Shown: positions 1 to 10,836 of the stretch, in pieces | Layout: every line of letters begins with the position of its first letter | How positions within the stretch are numbered: the first letter of the stretch is position 1 | Origin: Limanda limanda | Lineage: Eukaryota; Chordata; Actinopteri; Pleuronectiformes; Pleuronectidae | DNA length: 64,000 nucleotides | Assembly: GCF_963576545.1 (NCBI RefSeq) | Contig: NC_083639.1 | Span: 16,187,118 to 16,251,117 of the forward strand | Direction of reading: 5' to 3' | Translations under genes and position numbers: made by a program | Notes under the pieces: generated by a model | The model's input: only the letters and a program-made list of their open reading frames with translations | Databases searched by the model: none | What the model was told of the DNA's origin: nothing

Positions 1-809
1 TTTTCAATCATTTAAGTTTTTTTTCATGTCTGAAGTTTAAGAACAGTAAATGGACTTTATGACGACTCAAAAAAACCTTCAAGTGACTTTTTCAACCTCT
101 TTTCATGACAAGCCCCCAAAGAGGTGTTTATTTAATCTGTAAAACGTCCTTTTGTTTTATGTCAGCGCTGAGAATCATTTTGTGTTTACTTTTGCACAAA
201 TGCAATTTGCCTTATAATTTATTGAGTTGTTTTATACTGTATTTATTGATATAGTTCTGATGGCATTGTTTTTGGCGTCATGGCGTTATGGTGCAAAGGT
301 TTCAGAGCATTATGAATGATTTACTAGATAGATGAGACATGCCCAAGCAATAACCGCCAGTTTCCGTGAACCGACCTGAATCAGTTTTGCTGTGAAGAGA
401 GCAAAATAGTGTTTTTCTCACTAAACATAAAGTCAATTAATCCACATTTTCTCTAATTGACCGTCACAGTAACCTTTCATATTGAGCCTTAAACCCAAAG
501 GGACCTGCATGACTACAGACACCAGAGAGGTAAGTTAAAATAACATGTCTGATATCTTTCTGTCATTTGGGCGAAGAGATCCTTTAAAAGCTTAAAATCC
601 ACGTGTATTTCTGCAAACGTGTGAGCTTTATGAATAAATGTGCTCCTGTGCTGGGCCGCTCTGAAGAAGTGCCCCTGATGTCCTGAAACCATAATTGGCC
701 CCCATCATCCCCGGCATTAATCCCTCTCTAAAGCCATATTTAAAAATCACACATGAAATATTATATTCAGGTGTGTGTGAAAGAGAAATGGGATGCATGC
801 ATTTCCCAT

Positions 810-810
<1 letters not shown>

Positions 811-889
<79 letters not shown>
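811..889. repeat. (GT)n microsatellite
   Basis: About 39 uninterrupted GT units. The apparent Cys-Val and Thr-His reading frames across it are artefacts of the repeat. Confidence 0.98.
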
Positions 890-890
<1 letters not shown>

Positions 891-1169
891 CCGGCGGTGG
901 GTCGATGCGTCTTTGTCCTTCCTCCTCTCCCCCTGCAGATGAGATGACTGATTCTTGGGTATGGGGGCTCTTCCTTCACTCCGTGTCATTTCCAGGCCAG
1001 CGGACCCCCAGGGACCCTCCGCAACGTTCCCTACCCAGCAGCCCCCAGAGCCCCCAGGCCTGCGACACACATAACGCATTGGCTCTGTCACCACCACAGC
1101 TTATTTTAGAGCGGCCTCCTTGGCTGCTGGGAGAACTTAAACTTTCTCTAATTCATATTAATAAATGTT

Positions 1170-1184
1170 GGGGGGGGGGGGGGG
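1170..1184. repeat. Poly-G tract
   Basis: A run of 15 G on the plus strand. It is a likely site of length error in assemblies. Confidence 0.9.
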
Positions 1185-1917
1185 TGCCAGAAGGTGAGCG
1201 GGACGGGGACAGTAAGTTGACAGATGAGCAGGAGAAGGAAGGAAGGAAGAGGAGGAGAGACGGTGCATAGATAGAGAGTAAAACCAGGTCAAGATAAACA
1301 TGTTAACCTGGAGGTTTGAAACATGATTTTACAGGTGAACCAGTGAAACTAAAGGGGATTATGAGACACAACACATTTGGTTGTAGTATCTGAAACTACA
1401 ATGGTAGTTACCGAGGAATATCTTTACATTTTATCCGGAGCAAACGAGATGTGGTTAGTTTTGTGTAAATAAATTGATGGAACCATAACTATCAAAGCAA
1501 ATCTTTGAATCTTTGATTGTTAACAGGCTAATTTAAAGACCAACTGTGTGTGTTGCCTAATGTTAGCATGTTCCTATTTATGCTCTGATAAAGGGCAGCA
1601 TTCAGTCGGCAATGGGAACTCAAGATTACGGGAGTGTTTTTATTTGTTCAATTGACCCCCTGCTGCTGGCATCTAATGGGTCTTTCCACTCAGCTCATCT
1701 TCTCTATTTCATCTAACAGCTTCCTCCCTGTCACAGAGACGGAGAGAGAAAAGACACATATTTACAACGTGCAAAGAAGCAGCATAGTGTCTTGGTATAT
1801 AATCAGCCCTGTTGTTTAAACTGCAGGCTGTGTGAACTCCTATAGGTGTGAGAAATGAATTGATGTTGACTTTTAGCCATTTAAATAAAGAAAATCCCCA
1901 ACTGTTGAATTTAGTGT

Positions 1918-1923
1918 TTTATT
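1918..1923 (-). promoter_or_regulatory. Polyadenylation signal of the PIM-like kinase
   Basis: Reads AATAAA on the minus strand, about 540 bases past the kinase stop codon. It is the best candidate for the end of the 3' UTR, which would cover roughly 1900-2459. I see no other coding signal in that stretch. Confidence 0.5.
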
Positions 1924-2459
1924 TATAACAAGCTTATATACAAACAATAATAATCAAAATAAGTAATATGTGCAAAACAAGAAAAGTGCAAACAAAGTGC
2001 AAAAGAAATTATAGCACAGGGTGCAAAAAAAGTACTATAAACAAACAAGGTGCAAATAATTGAATGAAACAGGAAGTGTGAGGTCCGTAAATGTGAGATT
2101 CCCGGAAATTATGTTGCTCAGAAATGATGTAGTTGGCGGACCAATCACAGCCAAGGGGTATCCGTAGGCTCTATGACATTCCGACGTATAGTTAGAAAAA
2201 TCAGAGTTGCACGTAGAGCTCTCCGAGGTGGTTCCACGTCAGAGAAGGTGTTCCCATGTGTCCGTCTCCGTCAAAACGGAGTAGCATATATCGGCCTTAA
2301 TCCTTTTGGTCGTCCAGAGCACTGGGTGAGGGTTTGGCCAGGCTGGCTGCAGTACAGACAAAGCCTCCCTCCAAATCTCTGGTGAAGTTCTGCAGCAGTT
2401 AGCCTAGCTCACCCCAGCTGCATGGGCTCCTCAGTGGGTTCAGCAGAGGTCGAGCGAGG

Positions 2460-4520
2460 TCATGGATCACATTGTAACCACGGGTGCTCGTGCAGTTGTT
2501 TCAGCATAATTCGGTCCTGAGGCTTAAAAGCCAAACACCTCCTCAACAAGTCCTGGCATTCTGTGAAGAGAGAGGACAGACAAAGAGACAGTAAGACTGG
2601 AATCTAAAGTGAGGGACTTTAACATGAAGGGAACATAATAACTGCAGAGTAATAAACTCAGGCTAGTCCTTACCTTGGGACAGCTCACTGTTAATTTGAA
2701 TTTCCTTCTTGAGGAACGCTTGGGTGGAAAACCGTCTGGATGTATCTAGCATCTCAAAAAGCAGTGCCCCCAACTGCCAGACTGTCATGGGGCCGGGCGT
2801 GTACTCCCCTCTGAAGAGAAACTCTGGAGGAGCACGAGTATGGGCTCCTACAATATGCAAGATAGAATGAGGAGCAGATTGAGAATAGCTCAAGAGATCA
2901 ACAGATTAATGAAAAGAAGGATTAGGAGATATGCAAGTACCTGGCAAGTAGTAGTATCGGACGTTGATGAAAATGCAGCCAGATCCGAAGTCAATGATCC
3001 GCACTTTAGGAACAGCATGGCCCAATTCAATTAGAATATTCTCTGGTCTGAGATCTCGGTGGAAGACGCCCTTTTTCTCTAAATCTATGGCTGCCTTCAA
3101 CAGCTGTTCCATGATTACCTGAAACAGATTAAGAGACACACCTTGTCCTTACTTAGGTGTAAGGGACGAGGTGGCACTGACAAACAAGGGTTATTTAGTA
3201 GCTGCTCTGGATCGTACCAGAGCTATGGACTCATAACATCGTAGTTCAAACTGAGTTCAAATTTCTATTTTGTCCTGACCACTTGAAAGAATAAGCTGAG
3301 CTCCAAAGGCCTTTCTTAGTTCTGGGAGCAGCAACTCAAATTACAACCTGAGTACAAGGTTTATTTAGTGGCTGTTTTGGAGCTTTTGATCATATCATGT
3401 GATCTCCAATTGGTTTTGAAATTACTTTTTCGACCTTTCAACCAATAATAAATCCATAAGTTACAACTTTATAGTGGAGGTCACTAGAACATGAAACTCA
3501 AAGAAATGCGCTCCACCAACATCAGTACCTTTGCCTTGCTCTCGTCCCTCAGATCAAAGTTCTCATTTATGTAGCACAGGAGGTTTCGACTGAGGACTGG
3601 TCTCTCCATCACGAGAACAATCACATCGTCCACGTCATACCAGTCCAGTAAATTCACGGCCGCAGATTTGCCCACTATCTCTTGTCCACCTGCGGCTTTG
3701 TGCATAAGGACGACCTCTGTGGGGATATAATACCGCCTCCCATTTAACCTCTAAAGGAAAAAGTACATGCGTTTTCCTCATCAACAACAGACACACAAGG
3801 AAAACAGTGATTTCAACAGTTTAGTGCTGAGTCACCCGGTCAGGTCACTCACCAATGCAAGATTTAACACTTTGGTCTTTAGGACGTATTTTATCGCCAC
3901 CTACAGGACAGATCATGAAAATGTTAGTAGAAGAGTTGGTAACTGTGCATGTGAGTTGTGAGAATACACAAATTATACACAGAGAAGCAGGTAAGCCTGG
4001 AACAATTTCAAAATATATTAAACTATTTGCTTTTTAACAAATGGTAAACAAGGAATGACTTAATGGTGCACCTTAATGAACATCAATGCACAATGATGTT
4101 GGATATTAATACTTACTGATAATCCATCTGATATTCTCATGCCAGCATTCACACATGCAGTGCTGGACTGTTTAAGCCTGTTAAGCATCAGGTATTTGGC
4201 CTCAAGGTCACCTACACAGACAAACACAGACACATGTTTTACTATAGTCATTAAAAACCTGACGACATCAGTACATCTAATTTAACATTTAAAATTTTTC
4301 CAAGACTGACACAGCAGGAAATCCTCCATAGATTTCTCTGCGAGTGAGTATTGAGAGCAACTACTGATCTCAATTTGAGCCTGATCTTATTGCTTTAATC
4401 CAAAAGCAGCCCAAACATGTTCTTTTAAACTACTACCTTACCTTTAAAGGTATGGCCCAATAGCAAGGCGATCTCATCTTGGGAGAATCGATCTGAGCCT
4501 ATGGCGCTCTCCCCTGGCAT
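2460..4520 (-). CDS. PIM-like serine/threonine kinase, 7 exons, degenerate glycine loop
   Basis: Exons, in order of translation: 4520-4442, 4211-4117, 3900-3853, 3750-3529, 3118-2941, 2847-2674 and 2560-2460. Every junction is GT-AG, phases agree, and the sum is 897 bases (298 residues plus stop). The start is the first ATG after an in-frame stop. Visible kinase parts are the VAIK lysine (residue 62), the partner Glu in IPTEVVLM (86), the PIM-type hinge MERP (about 122-125), HRDLRPEN (168-175), DFGSG (191-195) and APPE. The hinge proline and order of motifs point to the PIM family, which is greatly expanded in fish. Odd features: the GxGxxG loop is replaced by LKQSSTACVNAG, the catalytic-loop Lys is Arg (172), and the usual DxWSxG is TVWQLG. 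It may be a weak kinase or pseudokinase; the frame itself is intact. Confidence 0.9.
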
Positions 4521-5100
4521 CTCGGCTGATTTCAAGGACTATGCTGGAAGCTCTTCCCTTTTTGCCTGGTGAGTCCTGTTCTGTGGTGGCAACTTCATTG
4601 GAAACGAAATGTACACATTCTGGAGGGTCAACCAGCCTGGATGCACCTCGTAGATGCACTTCTGGTTTCAACAGACACTGCCACTGATATGTAAAGGAAG
4701 CTGCCTTTGATGACACACTGTTTAAAGCCAACTGCCTTTGTTGCCAAACTGGAGGCAGATGCCTTTGATGTCAAACTGTTTGGAGGCAGATGCCTTTGAT
4801 GTCAAACTGTTTGGAGGCAGCTGCATTTGTTGCCACACTGTTCACTAGACGAAAAGCCGAACTTCTGCCATGGAAACCTCTGGAAACAAATGGGAACGCG
4901 CCTAATTCCTGGCAGTTAGTCCGCGTTCGCCAGCGGCAATAACGGGAAGTAACGGGCAGAAACATACCCCCGCTCCCGGGGGGGCGGAGCGAAGGTGCGA
5001 TCTAATTAGCATATGAATCGGACTGTAGCTGCTGGTGAGAACTTCTCTTGGTTCACCATTGGTTGAAACCACAGAACTTTGAAACGAAGTCACTTGTGAG
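4521..5100. other. Upstream region of the PIM-like kinase
   Basis: Holds the presumed promoter or 5' UTR of the kinase and a small minisatellite block. A longer minus-strand frame (4474-4731) runs over exon 1 in the wrong frame and is not the protein. No TATA box is obvious. Confidence 0.4.
4715..4848. repeat. Short block of the 31-bp minisatellite
   Basis: About four diverged units of the same repeat that fills 36.5-40.2 kb, recognisable by CTGTTTGGAGGCAG followed by a short variable step and TTGTTGCCACACTG. It lies some 200 bases upstream of the kinase start codon, in the same orientation as the large array. Confidence 0.8.
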
Positions 5101-5460
5101 CAGTGGTGGAATGCAGGGGTGGACTGGCCATCTGGCATACCGGGCATAATCCCGGTGGGCCGTTGACCCAATGTGGGCCGGTCTGGTCCGCTATGTTGTT
5201 GTTTTGTTTTTTTTCTCTTCTTCCTCTCTAAATTCCCTCCAATTGGGCCGGCCAATTGGCTACAGAGGGCTAGCAGTGTGTTGCCAGCATCGACACATAT
5301 TATTGGTCTATTGTTTGTCATTGTCAATCAATCATGGGCTGACAGGCTCAGAGAGCCCTGACAGTGCTGTCAATCACAACACAAACCAGGGTGGGGCGGG
5401 ACCTCATGGCATTGGCGGTGGGAGTCGCGGGACGGGCTGCTGCTGAAACAGAAACTTAAA

Positions 5461-5650
5461 ATGGATAATAAGAGTAAAAAACGCATCGGGAAAAAAAGCT
5501 GAAGTCTCTGGAGGTGGAGGCTGCTAAATGTGCCAAACTGACGGACCTATGTGGTGCCGGGTTCACCAGCCCAGCAGCAGCAGGTGCGCCGGGAGACGAG
5601 CGAGGAGGACTCGACAATGATGAGCGAGTGGAGGCAGACATGTGAGCGCG
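5461..5650 (+). pseudogene. Remnant of hAT-type transposase N-terminus
   Basis: An ATG opens a Lys-rich start (MDNKSKKRIGKKS) that meets a stop after 13 codons. Past the stop the same frame continues with EAAKCAKLTDLCGAG and an Ala-rich, then acidic stretch. This resembles the N-terminal tail of fish hAT or ZMYM1-like proteins in my recollection. The DNA-binding and catalytic domains are absent. I see no catalytic motif; the call rests on composition, order and the enclosing element. Confidence 0.45.
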
Positions 5651-5738
5651 CATTTTCAATTTTCAATACATTCTCCAAACTGGCTCGTTACTTGAGCAGC
5701 GGAGGTTGGCGTCGCACGCCTCTACCCACGGCGCACCT

Positions 5739-5770
5739 CTCTCTCTCTCTCTCTCTCACTCACTCACTCG
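5739..5770. repeat. (CT)n/(CACT)n simple repeat
   Basis: CT dinucleotides run into CACT units, inside the hAT-like element. Confidence 0.85.
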
Positions 5771-5820
5771 CTGCCCCCTCCCTCCTGAGATGTGCAGGTC
5801 CCGGTGGCGTGTTTGCCGTC

Positions 5821-5840
5821 GGGGGGGGGGGGGGGGGGGG
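5821..5840. repeat. Poly-G tract
   Basis: Twenty consecutive G, just left of the rRNA-derived fragment. Confidence 0.9.
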
Positions 5841-5862
5841 CAGCGCGAGAGGTTGGTCTATC

Positions 5863-5913
5863 CCTCCGCAGGTTCACCTTCAGAAATCTTGTTACGACTT
5901 TTACTTCCTCTAG
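5863..5913 (-). rRNA. Fragment of 18S rRNA 3' end
   Basis: Read on the minus strand this is the near-universal 3' terminus of eukaryotic 18S rRNA, including GGAAGTAAAAGTCGTAACAA and GGTGAACCTGCGGA, with a few changes between them. About 50 bases are recognisable. Upstream 18S sequence is absent, so it is a captured fragment, not a functional rRNA gene. It lies within the hAT-like element, close to a GC-rich and poly-G stretch that could be spacer-derived. Confidence 0.85.
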
Positions 5914-6640
5914 AATAGGATAAGAGATAGTGTCTTATTTTGTGTGCCTATAGTATAGTGGTTATACTGTGGTTTATTAATGTTCTTGGGCAGACACAAG
6001 AGGCACTTGTTTATAGTTAAATAGAAGTTCAGATGCACTGGTCCATTACTATTTGAACCTCAGCATCTAGGGTTCAAAATTGGTAAAATTATACATTATA
6101 TGCATATTGTTGTTGTAGTTTTTCAGTCAGTTGAGATAAATCTTGAGGAGAAACATTTTGGGTTGTTTTGTGTCTGTATAGACCTACTATAAAAAGCACT
6201 TTGCATTTTAAATTTTAGTTCTTGTACTTTTGATACTTAAGAACATTTCAACACCAGATACTTTTGATACTTAAGTACTTTTAATATGAGCTACTTTAAG
6301 ACATTTAGAAGACATAAGTTACGTCAATTTAATGGCAGATGTGCTCGGCTAATTATGTGGGCCGGTCTGAGCCAAAAAATGCCCGGGCCGTTTTGTTCTC
6401 CCAGTCCAGCCCTGGTGGAATGTAACAAAGTATTTTTACTTCGTTACTGTACTTAAGTAAATTTTTACGTATCTGTACTTTACTTAAGTAAAAATAATAG
6501 TGCATACTTTTTAGTTTTACTCCGTTACATTTTGCAGCTATTATCTATACTTTTACTCCGCTACATTTCTACAATATGAGTCGTTACTCGTTACATTTCA
6601 TGAACACAGTTTCGCCAAAATGTTGCTGTGACAGAGCGGC

Positions 6641-6989
6641 TCCGCCAGCGCTCCACACGCGCACACACAGCCACACACGCAGCCACACACACGCCAACAA
6701 ACATTTCCACTCTTCCTGTTAAAGTTCGAAGTTGATCACTATCTAACCATCAGCTACTCTGTTGCACTGGGCCGACGGAGGGTGCCCACTCGTCAGCTCC
6801 GCATACCGCAGTAAAGTCAGCCGTCATCTGGGAAGCCAGCCGCGACTCGGGTTTTTGTTGCGCGTCTACTACTGCCTCATGCGGTATAGATAGCCGGAGC
6901 GCTTAAAAAAGAACGAAAAGACAACTATATCTTAGTTATAGTCTCTCATTTGATTTTTTGTGTTCATCTTCATGACATATCTGTTCATG
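6641..6989. other. No gene seen
   Basis: GC-richer DNA with CA-rich steps near 6660-6700, probably the decayed continuation of the interrupted repeat. Nothing coding is recognisable. Confidence 0.4.
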
Positions 6990-7215
6990 TAAATTATGTA
7001 TTTTTACTGCAAATTGAAGGGCAAGTCTGTAAAAAAGGACCACTGTATTCGTAATGTAACAATATTTGGAAGCTTATTAAAAATATTCCTTGAGACCTTA
7101 AAAGTTAATTTGAGTGGATTCTTGTTCATGGTGTCTCTGACTATACAGAGATATATTTTTGTGTATTTTTACTGTAAAATAACTGAGAAAATTAAAGGGG
7201 AAACCTGTGAAAGGA
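6990..7215 (-). repeat. Isolated inverted copy of the 178-bp tandem monomer
   Basis: The reverse complement matches the monomer repeated at 33.36-35.19 kb over about 1.2 units, including AAGCTTCCAAATAT and the run spelling ATGAACAAGAATCCACTCAA. It is diverged but clearly the same family, in the opposite orientation. Confidence 0.85.
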
Positions 7216-7222
7216 CGAATGT

Positions 7223-7638
7223 TGTCATGATCTGTCATTTTAGTTTGTTAATTTCCACTCTTTGGGTTTTCTGGTTCCTGTTTTATTTTGTAGTCTTTTG
7301 TTCCTTGTGTGTTGTCTCTGTCTTCACTTCCTGTCGGTGATTATCCTCCTCAGTCCTCATGTGTTTCACCTGTGTCCAATTGCACCTGTCTTCCCTGTGT
7401 ATTTAAGCCACTGTGTTTCCCCTTGTCCGGTGTCAGGTTGTACTTGTTGTTACTCGTTGTTTTACGTAGTATATGGCTCGTTCTTGTCCCGCTGTCCCGT
7501 CCTGGATACTCTGTGTCTTCCGTGCGCCTTGCCGCTGGATTTTGATCCTCGGGTTCTAGTTTCCTGTACAGTATCCTGTTAAAGGGCTTTTGTTATATTA
7601 AATTACTTTATTTTGCTACCTCTGCCTCCATGATTGCA
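7223..7638 (+). mobile_element. Possible solo LTR or promoter-bearing repeat
   Basis: A T- and C-rich block with a TATA-like GTATTTAAG near 7400 and an ATTAAA signal near 7600. It starts with TGTCATGATC and ends near CATGATTGCA. Composition and order resemble fish LTRs, but I could not find a clean target duplication or a partner LTR. Confidence 0.3.
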
Positions 7639-7928
7639 CTAGTTCAACCAGTTAATAGCCCACATTAATAGTCTGCATGAGAAGCTACAGAGACAGGGAG
7701 TGGAATCAATAAAATGCAAAAGAAAAAAATGGGGAAAAATTAAAACACTTTTTTGGTACTGTAGATATATATTTTTTAATCACACTTCAAACATGTGAAT
7801 TTCACACTGCAGAGAGCAAATAATAAACCAACAAACATTACAATAAACTTTTTACATTTTTGCTATAGCCGTGTCAGACACAGTTTCGGGTGGTGGGGTA
7901 GTGTGTCGGGGGAGGAGATGAAGGGGAT
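7639..7928. other. A/T-rich 3' flank of the Ulp1-PHD gene
   Basis: No coding signal. It would contain the 3' UTR of the minus-strand gene that ends at 7929; no canonical minus-strand AATAAA was found here. Confidence 0.4.
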
Positions 7929-10741
7929 TTAAGCACATAAACAGCAACTCCAGCTTGCAGCCCTTGCTTGTTGCAGTTCCTTGGCGTCCATAACCAAGCA
8001 TTGTTCATGGAACCATCTCCCACACTCGTCACATTGAATCTGTGTGTGACAATGTGGAAATGTAAAATATTATTTTCAGAGAATTCTCTTACATTTAAGT
8101 GGAATTGTTCCACAGTTAAATGACCTGGGGGAGTAAGTACTGTTGGAATTGTATGGACACTGCAGAGGTATGCCTTGTGCGTCGATGATACACAGAGTGA
8201 TGCCACAGACCCAGTGGCAGATAGAGTGGCATTGTAAAAGCAGAGACTTATAGTGAACCAATCGAAATCATAATGTTCATTTTTTCACAGGCATTACATT
8301 GTGCAATCATAATTTACTAATACTAATCTGCCTAATAGTTACTAAAAAGCATGAATACATGTCATAGATGATCAGTGTAAATACGTTGCTTATATGTTTT
8401 CAATTAATGTTGAATTTCCCACTTAAATTTCTTCTGAAAATGCTCCTATAAATGCTATTACATGAGTTTTAAGGCAATGTAACTAAAATGACATTCAATC
8501 TTAGAATCAGTTTAATCCTACCTCATGTTCAACTTGAAAAACCTAACAGCAGCTTGTCTTGCGACACTGTCATTGATCTTCAAAAATATTAATGAAAACA
8601 ATTAAAAAACAAAGCGAAATTTAAAAGACTCACCCAATTTGTCAATGGAGGCCCTGATCCAGGTGGTTTTGTCAACGAACACATGGCACAATCATTGGAC
8701 AAATCAAACACTAAAATATAACCACAACCGATAATAAATTAGAAACACCAACATGTGAAATTTATTCTTACATGCAGTAGTGTCCATACTAAAACCTCCG
8801 CCCTTGTTTTGTAAGTAAGTATAAATACAAATAATTTCTAGAGGCAGAATATTTACATGTTGTGGTAAACATAGATCTAATAAATAGCTCTATTCACCTT
8901 TGTCGTCACCCAGGCCTACGGATTAGCATGGTCCATAACTTAACCACAGACAAATACTCTTCACAAACCTGATGCTTTCAATATTTTTAAGAGCCATTTT
9001 TTTTCTCTCAGTCGCCATTTTGTTCCTGGATGTTCCAAATGTTAGGACTGGAACATTGGGAAATGCCTTCATAACCGCCCTGGCCATCTAAACCAACACA
9101 AACGTTCAATTCATATTATGTACCTCGTGATTGCAAAATGCAGTTATCTTAAGGTAAAGAAAATATGTCCTATTCATTATTACATAGCTGTTCTACTGCT
9201 GATTGTTATACAGAAAACTGTGTAATGACTGAATGTTTTGAAGACAAGTGTGACCTAAACCACTTAAGAAAAATAATACATTTTTAAGTGTCAAATTATA
9301 TCCAAAATCACTTACCATGATGACAATGACCCCACAGCTACTGCTATCCTGCTGTCTTGGATGAGTCAGTACTCCTCCTTGCCATTTCTTGTCGATCCAC
9401 TCAGTTTTTCTTAGGCTCGCTCTCCTCATTTTCAGGTACTCACTGTGTGTTGTTTAAGAAAGATATTTGGAATTTTAAAAAAAATGGGAAGGTTTGCAAC
9501 TTAAAAGGAAAATTCTAATGAGATCCAAGTATTCGTACTAAAATGTGGTTACAAATGTTTAATCCAGTGTCATATATATATATATATATTGAATATATTA
9601 AAATATATTATATATTAAAATAACCTGAGTTTTGCGGCGGCAAGTTTGGAGTTTTCTTCCTCATTGGAACCGTGTGCAGGATCCACCAGATAAACAGTCT
9701 GGTTGACTGCATTTATGTACTAAAAATGTTAAAATGAATTTAATTAACCAAATATTTAATAGACCTTTACAATAATACCAAAAATACTACTCGCGTACTA
9801 ACCAAAAGATTCCAGTGTACATTTGATATATTTACAAACGAAACAATGCCCTGGAAGTTCTCCAAGTTCACCTGTGAAAGTATAAAAATATTTATTATGA
9901 ATCATTATTTTGACATATTTCCAGTGATATAAAATGATGCATTTCACTTTTCCAAAATAATACACAAAATGTATCTTAATTCTTGCTTCTATTACATTTG
10001 TAGTACCTAAAATTCCAACTAACACACACACGGACACACACACACTTAGTAATCAGATTACCTTGGATAAACTTTGGCGGGCAACCTGCTCTCTCTTCCC
10101 AAATAGTATTACACCAGCTGTGTAGTGGTTGAGAATGTACAGGTTTTTCCCAACGTGCTGCTGATTTGCCTCCAGCTGTAAAAGGCCTTCAATTGCCTAA
10201 ATCAGAGAAATTCTTGTGAGAATCATAATTTGTAATATCGCAAATCTAAATATAGAAGACGTGTGAAACTGCTTAAAAGACAAATGAAATTCCTTGAACA
10301 CATGATAAGATTACATTACACTACATTGTAGAACAGATTTATTTTTGGAACTAGAGCTTTAAAAAATGAAAGAGGTAAAAATACCTCGCCTATCAGCCAC
10401 TTGCGAGGTTGAAGCGTCTTCAGCTCACTGTGGAGGATAACAAGGCTGCCTCTTATCTGACAGGGGAGCACAGAAACCACAACCTCTGTGTCCTTCTTCT
10501 TCCACAATGTGATGAGCCGAAAGTTAGAGAGGTAAGCAAAACACAATACATATTCAGTAAAACATAACAAATTCAATTTGTTGGATTTTTCTATCTATTT
10601 TTTGATGTTTTTTGGTGGAACAATAGTTTTACACTGTACCTCTTCTTGTGGAGTTTGAAGCCTGGAACTGGCTGAGGATGATGTTGGCTCCTGGGAATAG
10701 TTCAGGAAAAGACCATGATTATTCAACTGCAGACTTTGCAT
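7929..10741 (-). pseudogene. Ulp1/C48 cysteine protease fused to a PHD finger, transposon-borne, one frameshift
   Basis: Nine exons: 10741-10640, 10456-10385, 10196-10062, 9871-9803, 9719-9625, 9442-9316, 9087-8969, 8710-8634 and 8039-7929. Phases agree except for one extra A in the AAAAA run near 8980; without it the sum is 906 bases (301 residues). All C48 catalytic residues are visible: His in NVHWNLL (122), Asp in VYLVDPA (139), and Gln and Cys in HPRQQDSSSCG (188, 194). After a basic helix comes a C4HC3 PHD finger: CAMC, CDECGRWFHEQC and WSCCLC. Such proteases process ubiquitin-like proteins and recur in eukaryotic DNA transposons. The 5' limits of the first two exons are uncertain. It lies in the same strand and repeat context as the CxxH transposase copies at 20-32 kb, so it probably belonged to the same element. 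Confidence 0.85.
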
Positions 10742-10836
10742 GAGGTAAGTGTCGTGTATTCTTAGAACAGATCATGTTGGCATGTGCTTAAAACATAATG
10801 ACAAGCTTACATTTATGATGCCTATCTTCTGGACTC

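Larger units (their letters stand above)
1..1900. other. Non-coding flank, no gene recognised
   Basis: I see no convincing exon here. The stretch at 640-780 is unique, mixed in composition and could be conserved non-coding DNA, but nothing in one sequence proves this. A seven-codon reading frame from an ATG at 509 ends in a perfect GTAAGT donor at 530; this is too short to call. Confidence 0.4.
5114..6414. mobile_element. hAT-like DNA transposon derivative, 8-bp TSD
   Basis: Ends are CAGGGGTGGACTGG and CCAGTCCAGCCCTG, inverted repeats with one mismatch. They are flanked by the identical 8-mer GTGGAATG at 5106-5113 and 6415-6422. Eight-base duplication and CAGGG-type ends fit the hAT superfamily. 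At 1301 bp it is too short to be autonomous; the inside has a broken transposase start, a CT-rich and poly-G stretch, and a piece of antisense 18S rRNA sequence. Confidence 0.88.
5101..6640. mobile_element. Older interspersed repeat split by the hAT insertion
   Basis: The sequence CAGTGGTGGAATG at 5101-5113 continues at 6423 with TAACAAAGTATTTTTACTTC and further ACTTAAGTA-type repeats, a motif common in teleost genomes and usually treated as a non-autonomous DNA element. The inner element (5114-6414) interrupts it. No matching right end (CCACCACTG) was found, so its 3' limit is approximate. Confidence 0.55.

Noticed and set aside
509..529. MTTDTRE reading frame followed by a perfect GTAAGT donor, as a possible first exon
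   Set aside because: Seven codons with no partner exon in view; such a pattern occurs by chance.
2173..2385. 70-codon plus-strand frame opposite the kinase 3' UTR
   Set aside because: No recognisable motif and it overlaps the kinase terminal region.
4474..4731. 85-codon minus-strand frame over the kinase start
   Set aside because: The kinase reading frame in exon 1 is a different one, proved by phase agreement with exons 2-7.
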